Shown: positions 36,096 through 44,425 of the stretch, one piece after another | Layout: the number at the start of each line of letters is the position of its first letter | Position numbering within the stretch: the stretch's first letter is position 1 | DNA from: Polaribacter septentrionalilitoris | Lineage (GTDB): Bacteria; Bacteroidota; Bacteroidia; Flavobacteriales; Flavobacteriaceae | Reading direction: 5' to 3' | Assembly (NCBI RefSeq): GCF_009832745.1 | Contig: NZ_VRMJ01000041.1 | Location: 129,001-193,000 of the forward strand | DNA length: 64,000 bases | Notes under the pieces: generated by a model | What the model saw: only the letters and a program-made list of their open reading frames with translations | Database searches by the model: none | What the model was told of the DNA's origin: nothing | Program-made: the position numbers and the translations under genes

Positions 36096-36842
36096 ATGAT
36101 TAAAAATATACTTTCTGGAATACAAGGTTATGTTGGTGCTTTTACTTTATTGTCTAAATTAAAACTTTGGAAATATTTTGCAATTCCTATTTTAATTAGT
36201 GTCTTAACGGCAATTGTAATAGGAATTTTAGCTTACGGTTTGTCAGATAATATTGGTGATTTTTTAGCAAAAATTTGGATTTGGGACTGGGGTAAAGAAA
36301 CCGTTACAAAGATTACCTCACTTGTTGGAGCAATCTTTGTTTTAGTCATTGGTTTAATTTTATATAAACATATTATTTTAGCATTGTCTGCTCCATTTAT
36401 GAGTCCAGTTTCAGAAAAAATTGAAATTCATATTAATGGGGGTTTGCATCAAAATCATAGAAAATCAAGTTTTCAGGAACAATTAATAAGAGGAATTCGA
36501 ATAAACTTTAGAAATTTAAGTAAAGAATTGTTGATTACAATTCCAATTTTATTATTGAAATTTATTCCGATAGTCAATATATTTTCTACTATTTTATTGT
36601 TTTTAGTGCAAGCGTATTATGCAGGTTTTGGAAATATGGACTACACCTTAGAACGTCATTTAAAATATAAAGAAAGTGTTGATTTTGTTGAGCGTAATAA
36701 AGGTTTTTCTATTGGAAATGGAATTGTATTTATATTATGCTTGTTAATTCCGGTAATGGGGATTATAATAGTTTTACCATTATCTGTTACAGCAGCATCA
36801 GTAAAAACGGTTGAGTTATTAAATAATCAAAAAGAGTTATGA
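36096..36842 (+). CDS. EI24 domain-containing (CysZ-like) membrane protein
   Basis: 248 residues with four or five long hydrophobic segments (near 23-50, 75-100, 148-175 and 205-235). It matches the EI24/CysZ layout, including SGIQGYVGAFTLLSKLKLWKYFAIPI at the start. CysZ in enterobacteria mediates sulfate uptake; in Bacteroidota the substrate is not established. Embedded in the haem run and overlapping the next gene by 4 nt (ATGA), hence co-translated. Confidence 0.78.
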   Translation: MIKNILSGIQGYVGAFTLLSKLKLWKYFAIPILISVLTAIVIGILAYGLSDNIGDFLAKIWIWDWGKETVTKITSLVGAIFVLVIGLILYKHIILALSAPFMSPVSEKIEIHINGGLHQNHRKSSFQEQLIRGIRINFRNLSKELLITIPILLLKFIPIVNIFSTILLFLVQAYYAGFGNMDYTLERHLKYKESVDFVERNKGFSIGNGIVFILCLLIPVMGIIIVLPLSVTAASVKTVELLNNQKEL

Positions 36843-37378
36843 TAGTAAATTTTGGAGACCATGTTTTAGAATTACTCCAAGAAAAACATGCTTGGAGAAT
36901 TTGTAACTTTATGGTATCCAATGAAGATAGATTTAAAACTTATTTCCCTGTTACTTTAGCTCAGAATTTAACTCCAGAATTGTCACAATTATTTGTAAAG
37001 CAAAAATTAAAAAGCTTTCAGAAAAAAGAAGAATTTGTTTTTGTTTTAAAGAATATTAAAGAAAGAACTATAGATGGAATCTTCTATATTAAAGATATTA
37101 ATTGGGAAATAAAGCAAGGAGAATTAGCTTACGCGATTGGTTATGAAATAGAAAGAAAAGGTTTTACAACGAAAGTTGTACAAGTACTTTCTGATTATGC
37201 TTTTAAAGAATTGCATCTTACAAAACTTCAAATTATTACACATAAAACGAATATTGGTAGTGTAAAAGTTGCTGAAAAGTGTAATTTTACTTGGATTAGA
37301 ACATTAGAAAAATCATTTACTCCAATAGGTTTAGAGCCTTTAGATATGGAATTATACGAATTACAAAATGAAAGATAA
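36839..37378 (+). CDS. GNAT family N-acetyltransferase (RimJ/RimL-like)
   Basis: 179 residues with the ribosomal-protein-type GNAT layout: HAWRICNFMVSNEDRFKTYFP at the start, the beta4-alpha3 acetyl-CoA region GYEIERKGFTTKVVQVLSDYAF, LTKLQIITHKTNIGSVKVAEKCNFT and a short C-terminus. The classical Q/RxxGxG/A loop is degenerate (ERKGFTTK). Acceptor unknown. The start overlaps the EI24 stop by 4 nt and the end overlaps the hemF start by 11 nt. Confidence 0.83.
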   Translation: MIVNFGDHVLELLQEKHAWRICNFMVSNEDRFKTYFPVTLAQNLTPELSQLFVKQKLKSFQKKEEFVFVLKNIKERTIDGIFYIKDINWEIKQGELAYAIGYEIERKGFTTKVVQVLSDYAFKELHLTKLQIITHKTNIGSVKVAEKCNFTWIRTLEKSFTPIGLEPLDMELYELQNER

Positions 37379-38273
37379 GTTTTACAAATACATAGAAAAT
37401 CTTCAAGATACCATTACATCAACTTTAAAAAAAGTAGATGGAGTTGCAACCTTTCAAGAAGATCTTTGGAAAAGAGCTGAAGGAGGTGGAGGTAGAACTC
37501 GCGTTATCGAAAATGGGGGAGTTTTTGAAAAAGGAGGTGTAAACATTTCTAAAGTTTTTGGAGAATTACCTGAACCTTTAAGAAAACAATTTGGAGTGAA
37601 AGAGGGTGATTTTTTTGCATGTGGATTGAGTTTAGTGTTACATCCAAAGAATCCTTTTGTGCCAACAGTTCATGCAAATTGGCGCTATTTTGAAATGTAT
37701 GATGCAAACGGAAATATTGTTACCCAATGGTTTGGTGGAGGGCAAGATTTAACACCTTATTATTTGTTTAATCAAGATGCCATTCATTTTCATCAAGTTT
37801 GTAAATCCGCTTGCGACAGACATCATCCTGAATTTTATTCCAAATTTAAAGAAACTTGTGATAATTATTTTTGGAACACCCATAGAAATGAAGCTCGTGG
37901 AATTGGAGGGTTATTCTTTGATTATTTAAAGGAAACTGATGAATTTTCAATAGAAGACAGATATAATTTTGTCACAGAAGTTGGGGATAGCTTTATAGAA
38001 AGTTATGTTCCAATCGTTAAAAAAAGAAAAGAACTTGATTATCATCAACAACATAGAGATTGGCAAGAAGTTAGAAGAGGTCGTTATGTAGAATTCAATT
38101 TAGTACACGATAGAGGTACGCTTTTCGGACTTAAAACAAATGGCAGAATAGAAAGTATTCTAATGAGTTTACCACCAATTGTGCAGTGGAAATACAATCA
38201 TCAACCCAAAGAAAATTCTGAGGAAGCCAAACTGTTAGAGGTTTTGAAATCTCCAAAACAATGGGTCAAATAA
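37368..38273 (+). CDS. hemF: Oxygen-dependent coproporphyrinogen-III oxidase
   Basis: A 301-residue enzyme oxidatively decarboxylating coproporphyrinogen III to protoporphyrinogen IX with O2. Family signatures are abundant: FQEDLWKRAEGGGGRTRVIENGGV-type N-terminus, the substrate segment VPTVHANWRYFEM, WFGGGQDLTPYY, IGGLFFDYL and the C-terminal RGTLFGLKTNGRIESILMSLPP. Its presence implies aerobic haem synthesis. Ends the haem run at a strong terminator. Confidence 0.97.
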   Translation: MKDKFYKYIENLQDTITSTLKKVDGVATFQEDLWKRAEGGGGRTRVIENGGVFEKGGVNISKVFGELPEPLRKQFGVKEGDFFACGLSLVLHPKNPFVPTVHANWRYFEMYDANGNIVTQWFGGGQDLTPYYLFNQDAIHFHQVCKSACDRHHPEFYSKFKETCDNYFWNTHRNEARGIGGLFFDYLKETDEFSIEDRYNFVTEVGDSFIESYVPIVKKRKELDYHQQHRDWQEVRRGRYVEFNLVHDRGTLFGLKTNGRIESILMSLPPIVQWKYNHQPKENSEEAKLLEVLKSPKQWVK

Positions 38274-38301
38274 AAAAAGGTTGCTTTTAGCAACCTTTTT
38301 T
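38273..38301. terminator. Bidirectional terminator after hemF
   Basis: AAAAAAGGTTGC / GCAACCTTTTTT stem with a TTTTA loop, starting at the hemF stop. It also lies just beyond the stop of the convergent porin-like gene. Confidence 0.9.
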
Positions 38302-38323
38302 CAATTAATTCAAATATTCAAAT

Positions 38324-39661
38324 TTAGAAACTGATCACAGCCTCAATAACAAAACCATCCATTGCTGCTCCAGATAATACTGCTGGAGTCCATGCGTTAG
38401 GAGACCAAGCAGATGTATCAGAATTATAGGTTTGTTTCACTAATTCAGCTTTCATTAAGATGTTTTTAGTCATAAACCAACCAGCACCAATGTTAGTTCT
38501 ATTAATTTTTTGTTCGTTTGGTTTAGTTCCTCCTGCAGCATAATCAGCATTACCACTAACAGAATTGTATCTACCTGCTACATAAAATTGTCCTCGTTCT
38601 CCAAATCTGTATAATAATTCAGTGCCTAATTGCGTAAAAGAACCTTTTTCATTTCCTTCTACTCTGTTTCCTTTACTGGTTTCGTAAATTCCAAAAAATT
38701 CCCAGCCTTTGTATTGTATAAAAGGATTTATTTGGTAGGATGTATTATTTTTAAAACCAGGGTTAAATCTTCCAGAAAAGTCTCCACCAGAAACTAAGTT
38801 ACCACCGTTGTTATAATTAAATAGGTTGTAGTATCTAGAACCAGCTCTATCGCCATTATATAAATGATCTCCATTGTTGTAGCCATTTTCAGCAATAAAT
38901 GAACCTGTTAAACGAACTCTTAATGCTTCGTTAACTTGACGATCTAAACCTAATTTACCGTAAAAAGTAACTTTTAAATCCTTTTCTCCAACAATTGTAG
39001 TTGATTGCCAAGGTGTAATTACTTTGTCTACTGTTGGATTTAATAATCCGTTAGAAATACCAGCAACAATTAAGTAGTCTTTAGGTTGAAAAGTTAGTTC
39101 TACAAAAGGTTCTACTGTGTACGCATCCATAATGTAATTCCCAACAAAAGGGTTATAAATTGCCATGGCATTGTCTGATCTTCTAAAGTGTGCATCACCA
39201 TAATTTAATTGGTCTACACCAACTCTAATGGTAGTAATGTCCATGAAACTTTTTAAGAAATCTTTTTTAATAAAATCTAATTTATCAATTTGAATGTGTC
39301 CTCCTTTTACCCAAGTTTCATTGTGGTGTCTAGAAGATAAAAAGGTTCTTAAATGCATTCTAACTCCATCTGCTAGTTGAACATCAAAGTTTAAGTTCGC
39401 GGTAGGTAAATTTACATTACTACCAATAGCGGTTAAACTGTTTGCGTCGTTAGAATGGTATAGTCCTTGAAATTGAATGGCAAAATCACCTCCAACTTTT
39501 ACTTTTAGTTTTTCAAATTCTACATCATTATCTTTCTTAGTTTCAAAAACATTTAATCCATCGTAACCTGTCCCACGTAAGAATTGTATTTCTTGTGCAT
39601 TTGAGCTCAATCCAAAGAGAGCAATAAATACTACTAATAATAAATTGTTTACTTTATTCAT
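38324..39661 (-). CDS. Outer-membrane beta-barrel (porin-like) protein
   Basis: 445 residues with a signal peptide ending SSNAQ. It then has amphipathic beta-strands rich in aromatic and glycine residues (GGDFAIQFQGLY, NLNFDVQLADGVRMHLRTFLSS, VTFYGKLGLDRQV, GWEFFGIYETSKGNR) and a terminal strand ending in VISF, as expected for outer-membrane insertion. It resembles alginate- or phosphate-selective porins of Bacteroidota, but the cargo is unknown. It follows the YceI gene by 11 nt, so the two form one operon. Confidence 0.78.
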   Translation of the reverse strand: MNKVNNLLLVVFIALFGLSSNAQEIQFLRGTGYDGLNVFETKKDNDVEFEKLKVKVGGDFAIQFQGLYHSNDANSLTAIGSNVNLPTANLNFDVQLADGVRMHLRTFLSSRHHNETWVKGGHIQIDKLDFIKKDFLKSFMDITTIRVGVDQLNYGDAHFRRSDNAMAIYNPFVGNYIMDAYTVEPFVELTFQPKDYLIVAGISNGLLNPTVDKVITPWQSTTIVGEKDLKVTFYGKLGLDRQVNEALRVRLTGSFIAENGYNNGDHLYNGDRAGSRYYNLFNYNNGGNLVSGGDFSGRFNPGFKNNTSYQINPFIQYKGWEFFGIYETSKGNRVEGNEKGSFTQLGTELLYRFGERGQFYVAGRYNSVSGNADYAAGGTKPNEQKINRTNIGAGWFMTKNILMKAELVKQTYNSDTSAWSPNAWTPAVLSGAAMDGFVIEAVISF

Positions 39662-39672
39662 GATATTTGTGT

Positions 39673-40251
39673 TTAGTTAAATTTTAAATTGAATTCTATT
39701 GTTATTTCATCACCTGTTTTAATAGTTCCTAGTAATGCTCTTGGCGGTTTTATTCCAAAATCTGTCATTTTAAGTTGATGACTTCCTTTAAGAACTATTG
39801 TGTTGCCTAATTTGTTAATTTTTGTAACTACAGAAACATTTTTTGTTACACCAGCAATAGTTAAGTCTCCCATTAATTTAATGTCAATAAAATTTGTACT
39901 TTCATTAACTATTTCTCCTTTTTTAAATATGAAAGTAATTACTGGATGTTCTTTTGCCTTCAAAGCTTTGTAGGTAAGTTTATCCATTAATTTCTTACCA
40001 CTTTTAATGCTTAATACTTCAACATTTACGTTTAAAGTTTCTATATCAACATCATTTAAATTGTTTACAACAAGTTTGGCTTCTGTTTTTTCTACACTGC
40101 TTTCCCAGTCATGAAGTGTAGAGGTTCCTTTGATTAATACAGTGCTAGGAAGTTTAATATTTAAACTCTCTGAAGTTTTTTTATTTTCTTGACCTACGAT
40201 ACTATTTATAGCAAATAAAAAATATAAAGCAACTATTATTTTTGTTTTCAT
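39673..40251 (-). CDS. YceI family periplasmic lipid-binding protein
   Basis: A 192-residue secreted protein with a signal peptide (about residues 1-20) and a lipocalin-like YceI domain: TSTLHDWESSVEKTEAKLVV, LKAKEHPVITFIFKKGE, MGDLTIAGVTKNVSVVTKI, LKMTDFGIKPPRALLGTIKTGDEITIEFNLKF. Family members bind polyisoprenoid lipids. First gene of the pair with the outer-membrane barrel; upstream are two palindromes that may be operators. Confidence 0.88.
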   Translation of the reverse strand: MKTKIIVALYFLFAINSIVGQENKKTSESLNIKLPSTVLIKGTSTLHDWESSVEKTEAKLVVNNLNDVDIETLNVNVEVLSIKSGKKLMDKLTYKALKAKEHPVITFIFKKGEIVNESTNFIDIKLMGDLTIAGVTKNVSVVTKINKLGNTIVLKGSHQLKMTDFGIKPPRALLGTIKTGDEITIEFNLKFN

Positions 40252-40654
40252 AATATTCTAATTATTACTCAAAACTACATCGAATTTAGAGTTTAAAACA
40301 TGATTAATATCATATGTTTTGAGATATTCTTAAAATTTATGGGAAAAATTAAGAATATTGTTATTTTAACTCCGTATTTAATGGGTTTATTGTAGTATAT
40401 TAAATATATTTATAAAGGTCATAAATGTTCTTTATGTTTATTTGCTATTTGTTTTTTTGATAAAATACAGTTTGTTGTGTTTTTCGTAAAATATATAGTT
40501 TTAAAAGTTATTTTTGTGAAATAAATTAAATGTATTTCTTATTAATTTTAGAATAATGTAATTTTTTTAAAAAACAGGTTTTGTAAAAAAACAGGAATAA
40601 CAGAAAAAATATCTTTCTTTTTTGTATTTTTGCAATCTGAAAAAATGACTAGAA
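40252..40654. other. 403-nt AT-rich divergent spacer with two palindromes
   Basis: No gene seen. Two clear palindromes: ATGAT-TAAT-ATCAT at 40300-40313, 48 nt upstream of the yceI start, and a perfect 10-bp inverted repeat ATATTCTTAA (40324-40333) / TTAAGAATAT (40349-40358) with a 15-nt loop. The first resembles a CRP/FNR-type half-site pair. The right side contains the E2 promoter. Confidence 0.6.
40625..40632 (+). promoter_or_regulatory. Candidate -7 box for the E2 gene
   Basis: TATTTTTG, an exact TAnnTTTG match, 22 nt before the start codon. No TTTG at the ideal upstream spacing. Confidence 0.5.
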
Positions 40655-41968
40655 ATGGCAAGATTTGAATTAAAATTACCTAAAATGGGAGAAAGTGTTG
40701 CAGAAGCAACAATTACTTCTTGGTTAAAAGAGGTTGGTGATACTATTGAATTGGATGAGGCTGTTGTGGAAATTGCTACAGATAAAGTAGATTCTGAAGT
40801 TCCGTCTGAAGTAGAAGGTACTTTGGTAGAAGTTATGTTTCAGAAAGATGATGTTGTTGCAGTTGGAGAAACAATTGCTGTTATAGAAACAGAAGGAGAG
40901 ATATCTAGTGATCAGTCAATTATTGATGAAGTTGAAGCCCCTGATGAAGTTGCAGAAGTTGAAAAAACTATTGAAAAAGCCACTGAAGTTGTTGCAGCGC
41001 CTATAACTAAAACTTCAGATTCTGGTAAGTTTTATTCTCCATTGGTTAGAAACATAGCCCAAACAGAAGGTGTTTCTATGCAAGAGTTAGAAACTATTTC
41101 TGGTTCTGGAAAAGATGGTAGAGTTACAAAAGAAGATATTCTTTCTTACATAGAAAACAAAGAAAAAGCTCCTCAAAAAGAAGTTGTACCTGCTAAGGTT
41201 GAGGCTCCAAAACCTAAAGAAAAAGTTACAGCAAAAGCTGCTCCTGTTTCTGTAAATGGTGAAGATGAAATCATTGAGATGAGCAGAATGGGTAAATTGG
41301 TTGCAAAACACATGGTAGATTCTGTTCAGACTTCTGCTCATGTGCAATCTTTTATAGAAATTGATGTAACTAATATAGTGAAATGGCGTAATAAAGTTAA
41401 AGATGCATTCTTGAAAAGAGAAGGTGAGAAGTTAACTTTTACTCCAATTTTTATGCAAGCAATTGCATCAACTATAAAAAAGTATCCACTAATTAATATT
41501 GCTGTTAGTGGAGATTCCATTATTAAAAAGAAGAATATTAATTTAGGGATGGCTGCAGCTTTACCTGATGGAAACTTAATTGTTCCTGTTATCAAAAATG
41601 CAGATCAACTGAATTTAGTAGGCATGACAAAATCTGTAAATGATTTGGCAAACAGAGCAAGAAAAAATGCTTTAAAACCAGATGAAATTCAAGACGGAAC
41701 ATATACCGTAACAAATGTTGGTGGTTTTGGTTCTATAATGGGTACACCAATTATCAATCAACCACAAGTGGCTATTTTAGCATTAGGAGCAATTCGTAAA
41801 GTGCCTGCTGTAATAGAAACTTCCGAAGGAGATTTTATTGGTATTAGACAAAAGATGTTTGTTTCTCATTCTTACGATCATAGGGTTGTGAATGGAGCTT
41901 TAGGAGGTATGTTTATTAAAACATTAAAAGAAATTTTAGAATCCTGGGATATAAATCAAGATTTCTAA
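40655..41968 (+). CDS. Dihydrolipoamide acyltransferase (E2 of a 2-oxo-acid dehydrogenase complex)
   Basis: 437 residues: one lipoyl domain (lipoyl lysine K44 in IATDKVDSE), a peripheral subunit-binding domain (YSPLVRNIAQTEGVSMQELETISGSG near residues 130-155) and a catalytic CAT-type domain. The DKVDSEVPSE lipoyl loop and single lipoyl domain suggest the branched-chain or 2-oxoglutarate type rather than pyruvate. The catalytic H-x3-D-G motif reads DHRVVNG (H409, N413), with Asn in place of Asp. No E1 or E3 gene is adjacent; the pyruvate complex E2 is separate at 53.7 kb. Confidence 0.87.
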   Translation: MARFELKLPKMGESVAEATITSWLKEVGDTIELDEAVVEIATDKVDSEVPSEVEGTLVEVMFQKDDVVAVGETIAVIETEGEISSDQSIIDEVEAPDEVAEVEKTIEKATEVVAAPITKTSDSGKFYSPLVRNIAQTEGVSMQELETISGSGKDGRVTKEDILSYIENKEKAPQKEVVPAKVEAPKPKEKVTAKAAPVSVNGEDEIIEMSRMGKLVAKHMVDSVQTSAHVQSFIEIDVTNIVKWRNKVKDAFLKREGEKLTFTPIFMQAIASTIKKYPLINIAVSGDSIIKKKNINLGMAAALPDGNLIVPVIKNADQLNLVGMTKSVNDLANRARKNALKPDEIQDGTYTVTNVGGFGSIMGTPIINQPQVAILALGAIRKVPAVIETSEGDFIGIRQKMFVSHSYDHRVVNGALGGMFIKTLKEILESWDINQDF

Positions 41969-41994
41969 CATTCTACAAATATTAAAATCATATA

Positions 41995-42024
41995 AAAAAA
42001 CGCTTGAAATTTCAAGCGTTTTTT
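41995..42024. terminator. Bidirectional terminator after the E2 gene
   Basis: Perfect palindrome AAAACGCTTGAAA / TTTCAAGCGTTTT extended by A- and T-tracts on the two sides. Strong and symmetric. Confidence 0.9.
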
Positions 42025-42069
42025 GTTTTTAAAAATTATATTCGTTGAAAATTTAAATAAAATAAATAA

Positions 42070-42810
42070 ATGAAAAAACTTCTAGTTTTATTTCTAGTTA
42101 CTGTAAGTTTTGCAGTTCAGAGTCAAGATCAAGAATCAGTATTATTAAGATTTAATTACAATAAAGGTGATAGTTATATAATTAACATGACTTTAAATCA
42201 AGAGATGGGGGCTTTAATGGCTAGTGACATGAATTTTGTAATGTCTCAAAAAATTATTGCTACAGATACAGATACATTTGATAGTGAGATGAAAATTGAA
42301 AAAATAGTGATGCAAATTGTGCAATCTGGAACAGAAGTAAATTATGACTCATCTAAAAGTGATGACGAATTGGACGCTACTGGGAAAATGATGAAATCTC
42401 AAATGGGGCCTATGATGCAAGCTTTAATTACAATGAAAAGTAATAATTTAGGAGAAGTTATAGAAACAAAGGTAGAGCCAAACGTAGCTGGTTTAGAAGA
42501 TATGTCTAATCAGTCTAATAATATAGTTTATCCTAAAAAACCTATTTCTGTAGGAAGTAGTTGGGATATGACTAAAACTGAAAAAGGTATGGAAATGAAG
42601 TTTACTTATACGGTAAAATCAATTACATCTGATTTAGTTGTGTTGGAGATTACAGGTACTGTTAGTGGTTTGGGGAAAGGAACTATATCTGGAAAAATGA
42701 ATATTGATAAAGATTCAGGAGTTTTAAATTCTTCTAACATTGATATGGATATGACTGTTTCAGGTCAAAAGTTATTAACAAAGGTCACAGCAACCATGAC
42801 CAAACAATAA
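42070..42810 (+). CDS. Secreted protein of unknown function, DUF6263-like
   Basis: 246 residues. A signal peptide (MKKLLVLFLVTVSFAVQSQ) precedes a soluble domain of repeated beta-strands (YIINMTLNQEMG, DSEMKIEKIVMQIVQSG, TYTVKSITSDLVVLEITGTVSG, GTISGKMNIDKDSG). Methionine-rich stretches (KMMKSQMGPMMQAL) are notable. The pattern fits secreted DUF6263-type proteins of Bacteroidota; no activity is known. It has its own terminator on each side. Confidence 0.7.
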   Translation: MKKLLVLFLVTVSFAVQSQDQESVLLRFNYNKGDSYIINMTLNQEMGALMASDMNFVMSQKIIATDTDTFDSEMKIEKIVMQIVQSGTEVNYDSSKSDDELDATGKMMKSQMGPMMQALITMKSNNLGEVIETKVEPNVAGLEDMSNQSNNIVYPKKPISVGSSWDMTKTEKGMEMKFTYTVKSITSDLVVLEITGTVSGLGKGTISGKMNIDKDSGVLNSSNIDMDMTVSGQKLLTKVTATMTKQ

Positions 42811-42816
42811 TCGAAT

Positions 42817-42844
42817 AAAAACCTCAGAATTTTCTGAGGTTTTT
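42817..42844. terminator. Bidirectional terminator
   Basis: AAAAACCTCAGAA / TTCTGAGGTTTTT stem around a 2-nt loop. It overlaps the last two bases of the convergent transglutaminase-like gene. Confidence 0.88.
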
Positions 42845-43853
42845 ATTTTACTACTTTAAAAGTATATGTTGCTATAATATCATCACCGATATAGAAATGT
42901 AGATCATAAAACCCTCTCTTTTTAAAAGTATGTTTTAATGTTAGTGAATTTTTATCAAGAGAAACCAAAGGTTTTACTGTCCTCTCAGAAACGCTATTTG
43001 TAAAAATAAATTTTACCTTTCTTAAATTAATAGATTTTTTTAGGAGGTATTCAAAGGTAAATTCTTGATTTTTATGAACCTCATGATACATTTTTTTAGG
43101 ATTAATATGATCAGATAAAATAGTATATGCTTTAGCATACAATACTGGCATTTCTACAAATTCATTAAAATTTGGTGTATTAGGAGCTAAAAGAGAATGC
43201 TCTTTAGATAATGGAAAATGATTGAAAAAGAATATTTTAGGTTCTGTTAAGAAATATCCATTATCATAATTGAAAATAAATTTACCTTCTTCTGGGTAAG
43301 AAATTCCTGTAGACCAAGTAGGGTCACACAAATACCATTTGTTATTTAACTTTACTAAATTCCAAGTGTGATTTGCATAAGCCAAATCTTCTTCATCCAT
43401 TGTGCTTGTTCTACCAGAACCATTTACCATAATAGATTTTATACCTGTAATGGCACACATTTCTTTTAGTAAATAAGCATAACCAGTACAGATGGTTCTT
43501 TTTCTCTTTAGTAACTTTTTAAATAGGATGTTTTTAAAACGAGAATTCCATTTTTCTAACTTAATAGAATCGTTTTTAAAACGTTTTCTTTTTCGATTAT
43601 TTTTAGAATATAAGCGGAAATCGTTTGCGATATTATGTGTAATCCAAATGTAGATTGCACGAAACTTTTCTACATCTGTATCTAGTCTATTAGTAAGTGC
43701 AGATGTAATTTTATTAAGGTCGTTTAAATTCTTGCTTTTGTAAGTTTTAGCAATGTTGTCAGCTCTTGAAAAATTGATGTGCTTAAAATCTGATTCTTGA
43801 GAAAAACCTTTATATATTACAATAAGAAATAGTAAAACCCCAAACTTATGCAT
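42843..43853 (-). CDS. Transglutaminase-like domain protein
   Basis: 336 residues with a signal peptide (about residues 1-18). The transglutaminase core runs from about 60 to 180: FRAIYIWITHNIANDFR, the nucleophile C122 in RTICTGYAYLLKEM, H162 in ANHTWNLVKL and D177 in YLCDPTW. The C-terminal part is beta-rich. Such proteins are secreted peptidases or cross-linking enzymes, often paired with partners of unknown role. It lies 4 nt after the carboxypeptidase-like regulatory protein on the same strand, so they share an operon. Confidence 0.85.
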   Translation of the reverse strand: MHKFGVLLFLIVIYKGFSQESDFKHINFSRADNIAKTYKSKNLNDLNKITSALTNRLDTDVEKFRAIYIWITHNIANDFRLYSKNNRKRKRFKNDSIKLEKWNSRFKNILFKKLLKRKRTICTGYAYLLKEMCAITGIKSIMVNGSGRTSTMDEEDLAYANHTWNLVKLNNKWYLCDPTWSTGISYPEEGKFIFNYDNGYFLTEPKIFFFNHFPLSKEHSLLAPNTPNFNEFVEMPVLYAKAYTILSDHINPKKMYHEVHKNQEFTFEYLLKKSINLRKVKFIFTNSVSERTVKPLVSLDKNSLTLKHTFKKRGFYDLHFYIGDDIIATYTFKVVK

Positions 43854-43857
43854 CTAA

Positions 43858-44265
43858 TTATTGCTTTGGGCGTTTAGATTTATAGCGTTTATTAGAGTTT
43901 AAAGCACCCAGCATTTCAATACTTTCTTCTTTTAAAACCACAGTAATAAATGTAGATTTCTCACTGATTTTAATTTGTTTTTTTATGTATCCTAAGTAAG
44001 AAAATACTAGAATATCTCCTTTTTTTAATTTTTTAGGAAATGTAAATTCACCTTTTTTGTTTGTTGTTGTAGCAAAATTGGTTCCTTTTAAATAAACAGA
44101 AGCTTCCATTAATGGTTCTATTTCTGTTTCTACGTTTCCTTTTACAATACCTTTTACGGTAATTTCTTGAGCTTGTGCAATACTAGAGAAAAAGAATAAA
44201 GCAAAGAATAAACTTAAGAGAGTAAATGTGCTTTTTTGTAAAGTTAATGTTTTAGTAGTTTTCAT
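43858..44265 (-). CDS. Secreted carboxypeptidase-like regulatory domain protein
   Basis: 135 residues: a long signal peptide (to about residue 32, ending IAQAQ) and one CarboxypepD_reg-like Ig fold (TVKGIVKGNVETEIEPLMEASVYLKGTNFATTTNKKGEFTFP ... FSYLGYIKKQIKI). This is the plug-side domain commonly fused to TonB receptors, but here it stands alone with a short basic tail. Followed after 4 nt by the transglutaminase-like gene. Confidence 0.8.
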   Translation of the reverse strand: MKTTKTLTLQKSTFTLLSLFFALFFFSSIAQAQEITVKGIVKGNVETEIEPLMEASVYLKGTNFATTTNKKGEFTFPKKLKKGDILVFSYLGYIKKQIKISEKSTFITVVLKEESIEMLGALNSNKRYKSKRPKQ

Positions 44266-44425
44266 AATGAGATGTTTTTAATTTACTTCAAAAATAGTTG
44301 CTAAAATACTTGAAAAAAAACCTAAATGAGTGATTAGTATGTAATTGTGGTGTTAAAGTTACTCTTTATTTAGTGAAATTAAAAATGTGAATTGTTAAAA
44401 ACAAACGTCATGAATTTTTTTAACG

